This document shows positions 1-5,472 of a stretch of 7,368 nucleotides of DNA, in pieces. Location of the stretch: the NCBI GenBank assembly GCA_024654265.1, contig JANLIO010000024.1:1-7368 (forward strand), written 5' to 3'. Position numbers and translations under genes: made by a program. This DNA comes from a bacterium (lineage in GTDB: Bacteria; Patescibacteriota; Patescibacteriia; 2-12-FULL-60-25). Position 1 is the first letter of the stretch. Every line of letters starts with the position of its first letter. Below the pieces are notes generated by a model. That model saw only the letters and a program-made list of their open reading frames with translations. It was not told where the DNA came from and ran no database searches.

Positions 1-33
1 TCGTCGCAAAGCCTCCTCGGTCGAGATGACGGG
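1..33. repeat. Possible edge of a dispersed intergenic repeat
   Basis: The first bases, read on the minus strand, run from about 30 to 1 as GTCATCTCGACCGAGGAGG followed by a GC-rich tail cut off by the window edge. The GTCATCTCGACCGA word resembles the start of short palindromic repeats found between genes in many bacteria, which usually continue to a matching GAGAGATCT-type arm. The second arm would lie outside the window, so neither the palindrome nor a copy number can be shown here. The call rests on resemblance only. Confidence 0.3.
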
Positions 34-65
34 GTTTGGATGACTTTATGGACTTTTTGTCTCGG

Positions 66-114
66 TGCTCCACGCCATACGCCCTACGCTTCGCGCTCCG
101 CGCTCTACACTTTA
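66..114 (-). repeat. Degenerate 7-bp tandem repeat, about seven units
   Basis: On the minus strand the stretch divides without gaps into seven heptamers: TAAAGTG, TAGAGCG, CGGAGCG, CGAAGCG, TAGGGCG, TATGGCG and TGGAGCA. The consensus is about TRGAGCG. The first unit begins exactly with the TAA stop of the NUDIX gene, so the array starts at the gene's last codon and fills its 3' flank. Units differ at one to three positions, mostly by transitions. No strong hairpin or U-run follows, so it is not a normal intrinsic terminator. Its function is unknown. Confidence 0.72.
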
Positions 115-837
115 CCCCTCCTCTTTTTGAACCTCCGGATTTTCTTGTTTTCTTGCTAGGTAAACCGCTTTTGCAAGAAGCCTGTCTAAGTTTCGATAGC
201 CTGACATTTTTTTTGCTTTTTCAAGCGGAAACCATTGTGCTTCGTGGATGCCTTCTGTACCTGGCAATTTTTCTTTACGTTGTGGAGAGATCTCAAAAAG
301 ATACAAATGGACGGTTTTTTCAACCATTGTTCTTCCACGCGAAAAGCGAAATCGAGTCTTTCCGAGGTTTGCGATGTATTGAAGTCCGCGCAATCCGGTT
401 TCCTCATCAATTTCTCGAATCGCTGTTTCAATCAACGTTTCCCCCAACTCTTGATGCCCTTTTGGAAAAGTCCAACGTCCGTACGGATCTCGTATAAAAA
501 AGAACTCTATTTGATCCTCCCGATTGCGATAGATAATTCCTCCCGAAGAAAGCTCGCGTCGAAATCCTCGGCGTCTTTTTTGATTGGATTTTTTTCTAGA
601 TGATTTCGTGTCTATGCCTGCAGTCGTCGAACCCACATGCGCAGGATGAGGCTTCCGTTGATTCTGATTTTTCGCCAAAGAACCGGTTGATGGATGTTCT
701 CCGCCAGCCGGTTTTTGTGAGCTCTTTGTTTCAACGAGACGCGTATTTTCAATCTGATGCGCAGTCGGTGACCCATGAGCACGCCTTCTATTTGAGGGTC
801 TCGAGCGCCTTCTCGAGTTGTGGGTCCTTATTGTCAT
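112..837 (-). CDS. NUDIX hydrolase with long basic N-terminal extension
   Basis: This is a 241-aa protein of the NUDIX superfamily, enzymes that hydrolyse nucleoside diphosphates linked to another group. Residues 127-149 form a complete Nudix box, with G127, E133, R141-E142, E145-E146 and G148-L149 in the expected spacing, so the metal-binding glutamates are intact. The preceding RWTFPKGHQE resembles MutT/Ap4A-hydrolase-type members, but substrate cannot be told from sequence. The catalytic domain spans about 95-225. Residues 1-94 are low-complexity, rich in Arg, Lys and Ser, with no signal peptide or membrane segment. They look disordered and could bind nucleic acid or polyphosphate (inference). 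The ATG at 837 is chosen because AGGA lies five bases upstream; it overlaps the end of the protease gene by 50 nt. An in-frame ATG at 885 overlaps by 98 nt and is less likely. In-frame TTG or GTG codons inside the tail would remove the overlap. The gene is probably co-transcribed with the protease. Confidence 0.9.
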   Translation of the reverse strand: MTIRTHNSRRRSRPSNRRRAHGSPTAHQIENTRLVETKSSQKPAGGEHPSTGSLAKNQNQRKPHPAHVGSTTAGIDTKSSRKKSNQKRRRGFRRELSSGGIIYRNREDQIEFFFIRDPYGRWTFPKGHQELGETLIETAIREIDEETGLRGLQYIANLGKTRFRFSRGRTMVEKTVHLYLFEISPQRKEKLPGTEGIHEAQWFPLEKAKKMSGYRNLDRLLAKAVYLARKQENPEVQKEEG

Positions 838-2065
838 GATAATCCTGTTCTGTTCGTTCAACGATAATATCTGGTGTAATTCCAACTTCGTTCAAAAACC
901 GTCCTTTTGGCGTGAGCCATTCTGCAACCGTGATTTTTACAGCCGACCCATTTGCCAGCTCACTATAATCCTGCACAGAACCTTTTCCATATGTCTGTTC
1001 GCCGATAACTGTGCCAAGTCCATAATCCTGAAGGGCGCCTGCCACAATCTCGGATGCCGATGCCGATCCCCCGTTTACAAGAATGGCGGTTGGAATCTTC
1101 GCAAGACGACCGCTCCCTGTTCCGTGGAATTCATCCGTTGGCACACCCTTATGCTGTTCGATGACGACCGTATCACCACCAACCCATTCACCGGCAATTG
1201 AAATGGCACGATCTAAAAATCCGCCCGGATTATTCCGCATATCAAGCACAATACCTTTCACATCCCCCTTTGCCAGTGCGTCATCAACAGCTTTAGAAAA
1301 TTCTTTTGCCGTATCACTGTTAAAGTTCGTGATTGTGATTTTTTGAATTCCCTCATCAAGCGATTCGCTTCTCACGCTTGCAACCACAATTGTGTCGCGG
1401 ACAACAGTGACATCAAATGTTTCAGGCGTCACGCTCTTTTCACCGGACTCATTCTTCACACTCTTTAAACGTCCGATATGAAGAACAACCGATGTTCCTC
1501 GATCTCCGCGTATTCGAGTAACCGCTTGTTCAACAGACATCCCTGTTGTTTCTTCATCGTTAATTTTCAAGATTGCATCGCGCGCAAGCAAACCGGCTTT
1601 TTCTGCTGGCATCCCAGGTAATGGTGAAACAATCTCCAACTGTCCATCTTTAATTCCAATCTCAGCGCCAATACCTTCGAACTTCCCTTCCAATGATTTC
1701 TGAAACTCATCCGCAATAACCGGCTCAAAAAAGACAGTGTACGGATCACCTGTTGCTTCGGCCATCCCTTTCATTGCGCCCCAAAGCAATGCAGAGTCAT
1801 CGAGAGGTTGTTTATAAAACTGATCTTTTAATAAACGCCACAGTCGCCAAAATTGATCGAACTCCACAGTCTGAGAAATATCGGATGGAGCCCCACTTCC
1901 AATCCCTGCGACGGCGTACGTCTTCACGGCAACACCCTCGTCAGTGCTTAAAAGAAAAGGATGTCGCGTCCCTCCAAGAAACGCAAAGATCCCAACGATA
2001 AGGATGACAAGGACCCAATGTCGAGGCGACAAAGATTCCAGTGTTGTCTTTTCATTTTCATTCAT
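788..2065 (-). CDS. S41 family C-terminal processing peptidase (PDZ, membrane-anchored)
   Basis: This is a 425-aa serine protease of the CtpA/Prc (tail-specific) family, which trims or degrades envelope proteins from their C-termini outside the membrane. After a short cytoplasmic start there is one hydrophobic segment at about residues 17-34 (WVLVILIVGIFAFLGG), a signal anchor. A PDZ domain follows at about 120-200 and the S41 core at about 235-405. GSASASEI and TYGKGSVQ carry the expected Ser-Lys dyad, S336 and K361, 25 residues apart as in Prc and plant CtpA. DMRNNPGGFLD at about 275-285 is also typical, so the enzyme looks active. The ATG at 2065 is used; an in-frame GTG at 2089 would add eight residues, and neither has a clear Shine-Dalgarno sequence. 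The stop is TAG. Downstream it overlaps the NUDIX gene by 50 nt; upstream it is divergent from the PEGA gene across 47 bp. Its substrate is unknown. Confidence 0.95.
   Translation of the reverse strand: MNENEKTTLESLSPRHWVLVILIVGIFAFLGGTRHPFLLSTDEGVAVKTYAVAGIGSGAPSDISQTVEFDQFWRLWRLLKDQFYKQPLDDSALLWGAMKGMAEATGDPYTVFFEPVIADEFQKSLEGKFEGIGAEIGIKDGQLEIVSPLPGMPAEKAGLLARDAILKINDEETTGMSVEQAVTRIRGDRGTSVVLHIGRLKSVKNESGEKSVTPETFDVTVVRDTIVVASVRSESLDEGIQKITITNFNSDTAKEFSKAVDDALAKGDVKGIVLDMRNNPGGFLDRAISIAGEWVGGDTVVIEQHKGVPTDEFHGTGSGRLAKIPTAILVNGGSASASEIVAGALQDYGLGTVIGEQTYGKGSVQDYSELANGSAVKITVAEWLTPKGRFLNEVGITPDIIVERTEQDYHDNKDPQLEKALETLK
843..846 (-). promoter_or_regulatory. Shine-Dalgarno-like AGGA for the NUDIX gene
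   Basis: On the minus strand AGGA sits five bases before the ATG at 837, inside the 3' end of the upstream protease gene. It is the clearest ribosome-binding-like motif before any start in the window and supports 837 over 885. A four-base motif can occur by chance. Confidence 0.45.
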
Positions 2066-2112
2066 GAGAAAGAGGATATCCGAAGTCACGAATTTCGTCT
2101 ACAATCTGTATC
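2066..2112. promoter_or_regulatory. Divergent intergenic region between protease and PEGA genes
   Basis: These 47 bp are all that separates two divergent genes, so both promoters must lie here or reach into the opposite coding sequence. On the plus strand TACAAT at 2100-2105 is a good -10 candidate. On the minus strand TATACA (2119-2114, just inside the PEGA gene) is a possible -10 for the protease. Neither has a convincing -35 at 16-18 bp. The overlap of the two candidate sites suggests mutually dependent initiation, which is inference. Confidence 0.45.
2100..2105 (+). promoter_or_regulatory. Candidate -10 element TACAAT for the PEGA gene
   Basis: TACAAT matches the sigma-70 consensus TATAAT at five of six positions. 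It ends seven bases before the ATG at 2113, so transcription from it would start at about 2112-2113, at or next to the start codon, giving a leaderless mRNA. No good -35 or extended -10 TG is seen. Confidence 0.4.
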
Positions 2113-3075
2113 ATGTATAGTCCACCATTTCATCGACGAATTTTACCTTGGGTTTTCGCCTCCCTTTTTTTAGCTTCTGCCCCTGTTCTCGTCTTCTATA
2201 CGGCCGGATACAGATGGAATCCAAAAAAGGACAAGGTCGAACGAAACGGAACACTTATTGTAGACACCAAGCCAACGGGTGCTTTCGTCTTTTTGAATGA
2301 GAATAATACAAACGAACAATCTCCAATTACCATTCAAAATATTCGACCCGGTGAATATATCATTCAACTCAAAAAGTCTGGCTATCATTCATGGCAAAAA
2401 AAACTTGATCTCAAAGCGTCGATCGTAACATTTGCAAGTAACATTCATCTTTGGAAAGAAACAAATCCAACATTACTGAATACATCAACATCTTCTTTTC
2501 CGCTTTCTGCAAATGACACGCTCACGATCTCACCAAAAACATTTCATATTCGTGAATCAAATGAAACAGGTGATCCAATCCTTTTTGATGAACGAACACC
2601 CGACCGAGGATACGTTCTTCCGAGTGGCACGTGGAGTATTGTGACGCAACAATCAAATACAATTATCCTGCAAGATGGCGCAAAGTGGCTCAGTGTTGAT
2701 CTACAGGCCAATACGCCCATTTTTCAAAGGGCAAATGGCGATCGACTTCGCCCGTTTATCAACAAAAATGAAACAACAAACCTCCTGATAAACAACGGAG
2801 AAGTTTGGCTTTGGAATCCAAAATATCCACCCGAACTTTTGTTCAGGCAAAGCGAATCGATCGTTGATGCAATCTGGTATCAAGATGGAAGTTCTATTCT
2901 TATCGCCACTCAGAATGAAATCTCGGCGTTAGAACTTGATTCGCGTAATGGAAGAATTCGTACAACGCTTGCGACGTTTGAAAAAATTACTGCCCTCGAA
3001 TTACAATCTGCTACGTCACTTTTTATTTCAGGCTCTTACGCAAATCAAGACGGACTTTGGAACCTTCAACTTTAA
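2113..3075 (+). CDS. PEGA domain-containing membrane-anchored protein
   Basis: This 320-aa protein has a basic N-terminus (HRR at 7-9), one hydrophobic segment at about residues 11-29 and a long exported part. Residues about 45-103 match a PEGA domain: GTLIVDTKPTGAFVFLN, then PGEYIIQLKKSGYHSWQKKLDL. PEGA is a small beta-rich domain common in surface-layer and envelope proteins and is thought to mediate carbohydrate or protein contacts. Residues about 110-320 hold repeated strand-turn patterns with recurring W and G (GAKWLSVDL, GEVWLWNP, DAIWYQDGSSILIA, QDGLWNLQL), suggesting WD40/TolB-like propeller blades, though fewer than a full propeller. The ATG at 2113 gives a coherent anchor and has no room for a leader. 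Transcription is opposite to the protease. The 3' end meets rmlA tail to tail, with shared stop bases. Its precise function is unknown. Confidence 0.88.
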   Translation: MYSPPFHRRILPWVFASLFLASAPVLVFYTAGYRWNPKKDKVERNGTLIVDTKPTGAFVFLNENNTNEQSPITIQNIRPGEYIIQLKKSGYHSWQKKLDLKASIVTFASNIHLWKETNPTLLNTSTSSFPLSANDTLTISPKTFHIRESNETGDPILFDERTPDRGYVLPSGTWSIVTQQSNTIILQDGAKWLSVDLQANTPIFQRANGDRLRPFINKNETTNLLINNGEVWLWNPKYPPELLFRQSESIVDAIWYQDGSSILIATQNEISALELDSRNGRIRTTLATFEKITALELQSATSLFISGSYANQDGLWNLQL

Positions 3076-4148
3076 AGCTCAACAACCGTGTGATCACCGA
3101 TAATCAATTTGTGACCACTTGGCAACGAAGATCCTGCTGATCGTACTTGTGCAGACATACCAATAATCGCATCAACAATACGCGTTCGTGCTTGAATACG
3201 AACGTTGTTCATTATAAGCGAGTGTTCAATTTCTGTATTTCGAATGTCGGCGTTATCACCAATTGATGTAAATGGACCAATGTAGCTACTTTCAATCGTA
3301 CAATTTTCTCCGATAACAACCGGCCCTCTCAATATTGTATTTGCGCCAATCCGAGTCCCCTTTCCAATACGCACACGCCCCGAAACCGTTGCGTCTGCAT
3401 GAATATCTCCCGCTTGAACAGAGTCTTCTTTTGTAAGGAGATCAAGAAGAAGAGCATTTCCAACAAGAAGATCGCTCGGCTTCCCTGTATCCTTCCACCA
3501 ACCCGTTACTTCACGAAAACCAACATGCCCACCATGCTCAATCAGCCACGTATGCGCATCTGAAATCTCTAATTCCCCACGTTCTGAAGGGCGAATTGAT
3601 TTTGCAGCCTCAAAAATACGCGGGCTGTACACATACATACCTGTCACCGCAAACGGAGAAGGAGGTTTTTCTGGTTTTTCAATTACTTTAATGATGCGAC
3701 CGTTTTCAATAACCGGAACTCCAAATCGATTTGGATCCGGAACTTTCGACAATGCAAGCATGGCATCAGCCTTCTCCTCATAAAACGCATCAACAAGATT
3801 TTTTATCGAACCCAAGACAATATTATCACCAAGGTAAAAAAGAAAAGGCTCGTCTCCAATAAGTGGTTCCGCATTTGAGATAATATGTGCCAAACCACAT
3901 GGTCCGCCCGCCTGTTCGACATACCGTATCCTTGAACCCCATCGTGATCCATCACCAATACTTTTTTGCAATTCCACCTCACCAGGATTCACGTTGATAA
4001 GAATATCCCGAATCCCTGCATCCACGATCTTTTCAATGGCATACCAAATCATTGGCCGGTTTGCGAGCGGTATTAAATGTTTGTTTATAGTGTGCGTGAT
4101 CGGACGCATCCGTGTTGCACGTCCTCCCGCTGCGATAATTGCTTTCAT
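3072..4148 (-). CDS. rmlA: Glucose-1-phosphate thymidylyltransferase, long form (RmlA)
   Basis: RmlA joins glucose-1-phosphate and dTTP to give dTDP-glucose and pyrophosphate, the first step toward dTDP-rhamnose and related deoxysugars, in the cytoplasm. The 358 residues fit the long-form family (archaeal and StrD-like), not the roughly 290-aa E. coli type. The nucleotidyltransferase domain covers about 1-235: AAGGRATRMRPIT at 6-18 is the nucleotide-binding loop (A where GxGTR has G), YLGDNI at 105-110 has the metal-binding D108, EKP at 157-159 has the sugar-phosphate-binding K158, then GELEISDA at 191-198 and GWWKDTGKP at 216-224. Residues about 245-345 form a left-handed beta-helix of hexapeptide-like repeats (IGKGTRIGANTILRGPVVIG), ending IIGDHTVVEL as in the family. 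A variant, QAGGPCGLAH at 79-88, appears one residue longer than the usual QxxPxGLAH loop. It follows rmlB by 36 bp. The start lacks a Shine-Dalgarno motif. Other sugar-1-phosphate nucleotidyltransferases are possible but less likely next to rmlB. Confidence 0.95.
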   Translation of the reverse strand: MKAIIAAGGRATRMRPITHTINKHLIPLANRPMIWYAIEKIVDAGIRDILINVNPGEVELQKSIGDGSRWGSRIRYVEQAGGPCGLAHIISNAEPLIGDEPFLFYLGDNIVLGSIKNLVDAFYEEKADAMLALSKVPDPNRFGVPVIENGRIIKVIEKPEKPPSPFAVTGMYVYSPRIFEAAKSIRPSERGELEISDAHTWLIEHGGHVGFREVTGWWKDTGKPSDLLVGNALLLDLLTKEDSVQAGDIHADATVSGRVRIGKGTRIGANTILRGPVVIGENCTIESSYIGPFTSIGDNADIRNTEIEHSLIMNNVRIQARTRIVDAIIGMSAQVRSAGSSLPSGHKLIIGDHTVVEL

Positions 4149-4153
4149 ATGAG

Positions 4154-4181
4154 GGAATTTAGAATTTGGAATGTGGAATAT
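4154..4181 (+). repeat. Degenerate 7-bp tandem repeat in the rmlB-rmlA gap
   Basis: Four successive heptamers, GGAATTT, AGAATTT, GGAATGT and GGAATAT, fill 28 of the 36 bases between the rmlB stop and the rmlA start. The consensus is RGAATNT. On the transcribed strand this is a pyrimidine-rich leader (units like AAATTCC) ending five bases before the rmlA ATG and containing no Shine-Dalgarno motif. Four units of A/T-rich sequence could arise by chance, but the phase is exact and the array stops at the gene edges. Confidence 0.55.
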
Positions 4182-4184
4182 TGA

Positions 4185-5195
4185 TTATGTATTCTTTTCT
4201 TGCTCTGAATACACACCGCTTGAAAACCAGTCTTCTTGTTTCAACGGTTTCCACCATGCTGTGTTTTGACGATACCACGCGATCGTTCTACGAATCCCAT
4301 GAAGGAATGGCGTCTTTGGGTACCACCCGAATTCTTTCTCCGCCTTTGAAAAATCAATTCCGTATCGCAAGTCGTGGCCCGGTCTGTCTTTCACGCGCTG
4401 AATCATATCCGAAGACATCCCCATTTCAAACAGAAGAATATTTGTTAACTCTGCATTCGAACGTTCTGCCCGACCTCCGAAAAGATATGTTTCCCCTGGA
4501 CGACCATCTCGAAGCGCACGATCAACGCCTTCGCAGTGATCCTCAACATAAATCCAATCTCGCACATTGGCACCGTCCCCATACAAAGGAACCTTTTTTC
4601 CTTCAATAAGATTGGTAATAAAGAGAGGAACAACCTTTTCCGGAAACTGATACGGCCCGTAATTGTTTGAGCAATTCGAGAGAGTTACCGGAAGTCCGTT
4701 TGTATGAAACGCCGCACGTACAAGGTGGTCAGATCCTGCTTTTGACGCGCTGTATGGCGAACGTGGATCGTAAGGTGATGTTTCGGAAAAAAGCCCCATC
4801 GGCCCCAACGATCCGTATACTTCATCGGTTGAAACATGATGAAATCGCGTGTTCCCATTTCGAATACACGCATCCAAAAGATTTTGCGTCCCCAGCATGT
4901 TTGTTCGAACAAACTCACTCGCATTTGTAACGGAGCGATCAACGTGTGTTTCTGCGGCAAAGTGAACAACCGCGTCAGACCCTCGGACTAAGTGATCAAC
5001 GATATCGTGATCACAGATATCACCTTTTACAAAACGAAATCGCGGGTCACGCTTAAACCGTGCCATACTCTCCGCTCGTCCAGCATACGTTAATTTATCC
5101 AAAACCGTTACACGATCCTCCGGATGATTTCGAAGTGTATACGAAACAAAATTTGCGCCGATAAATCCGGCCCCTCCAGTCACTAAAATCTTCAT
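4185..5195 (-). CDS. rmlB: dTDP-glucose 4,6-dehydratase (RmlB)
   Basis: RmlB converts dTDP-glucose to dTDP-4-keto-6-deoxy-glucose using bound NAD+; it is the step after RmlA and feeds rhamnose and other 6-deoxysugars. This 336-aa extended short-chain dehydrogenase has the NAD-binding TGGAGFIG at 6-13, then LDKLTYAGR at 32-40, a hallmark of RmlB. HFAAETHVDRS is at 78-88. STDEVYG at 122-128 holds the catalytic T123-D124-E125, and YSASK at 148-152 holds Y148 and K152. SNNYGPYQFPEK at 176-187, RDWIYVEDH at 212-220 and DRPGHDLRY at 270-278 complete the family pattern. Length is normal (about 330-350). The order is rmlB then rmlA, 36 bp apart, with the rest of the cluster upstream. No rmlC or rmlD lies in the window. 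No strong Shine-Dalgarno sequence precedes the ATG, but the Rossmann motif sits right after it, so the start is firm. Confidence 0.97.
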   Translation of the reverse strand: MKILVTGGAGFIGANFVSYTLRNHPEDRVTVLDKLTYAGRAESMARFKRDPRFRFVKGDICDHDIVDHLVRGSDAVVHFAAETHVDRSVTNASEFVRTNMLGTQNLLDACIRNGNTRFHHVSTDEVYGSLGPMGLFSETSPYDPRSPYSASKAGSDHLVRAAFHTNGLPVTLSNCSNNYGPYQFPEKVVPLFITNLIEGKKVPLYGDGANVRDWIYVEDHCEGVDRALRDGRPGETYLFGGRAERSNAELTNILLFEMGMSSDMIQRVKDRPGHDLRYGIDFSKAEKEFGWYPKTPFLHGIRRTIAWYRQNTAWWKPLKQEDWFSSGVYSEQEKNT

Positions 5196-5229
5196 ACAGC
5201 GGTAACTTCACCACGAACACATAAAAATC

Positions 5230-5472
5230 TCAAGACAATGAATCATTTGCGTGTTCAGGGGGAGATGGCTTCGAACAAATGAGAACGCAAACAAGGATAA
5301 GTCCAAACAAAGGAAGTATCGCGTCCACAACATTAAAAAACGGAAGAACCGACCCCGGAACAAGCCATTCCCCAATCGAAAGGATCAAAAAAAGCGTTGT
5401 GGCTGAGGCCGTAACATGAAACAAGAATCGTTTAAGCAATATCATATAAAGTTTACAATCGATGCCACGCAT
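5230..5472 (-). CDS. Small two-helix membrane protein, unknown function
   Basis: This 80-aa protein is not recognised. It has two hydrophobic segments, at about residues 16-37 (FLFHVTASATTLFLILSIGEWL) and 45-66 (FFNVVDAILPLFGLILVCVLIC). Basic residues before the first and a polar tail after the second (SKPSPPEHANDSLS) suggest both ends are cytoplasmic with a short outside loop. The ATG at 5472 overlaps the upstream gene by 20 nt. A second ATG at 5445 would give 71 residues beginning MILLKRF and leave a 7-bp gap; the choice is open. No Shine-Dalgarno motif helps. It ends 34 bp before rmlB. Being wedged between a putative envelope protein and rmlB suggests a role in the same surface-glycan locus, perhaps as a small membrane partner, but that is context only. 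Confidence 0.72.
   Translation of the reverse strand: MRGIDCKLYMILLKRFLFHVTASATTLFLILSIGEWLVPGSVLPFFNVVDAILPLFGLILVCVLICSKPSPPEHANDSLS

Noticed and set aside
36..497. Plus-strand open frame of 153 codons over the NUDIX gene
   Set aside because: It is antisense to a protein with a complete Nudix box, has no recognisable domain, and starts inside the repeat-rich flank.
571..599. T-rich run on the plus strand as a terminator or promoter
   Set aside because: It is the reverse of Lys codons in the basic tail of the NUDIX protein, and no gene on the plus strand ends before it.
838..885. Upstream ATG (885) for the NUDIX protein
   Set aside because: It would overlap the protease by 98 nt and add residues with no family resemblance, while the ATG at 837 has an AGGA at good spacing.
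3090..3097. Palindrome GTGATCAC near the PEGA-rmlA junction as a terminator
   Set aside because: There is no loop and no U-run on either strand, and it lies within the rmlA reading frame (codons for the GDHT region).
4166..4609. Plus-strand open frame of 147 codons over rmlB
   Set aside because: It is antisense to the C-terminal half of a clearly conserved RmlB, with no domain of its own.
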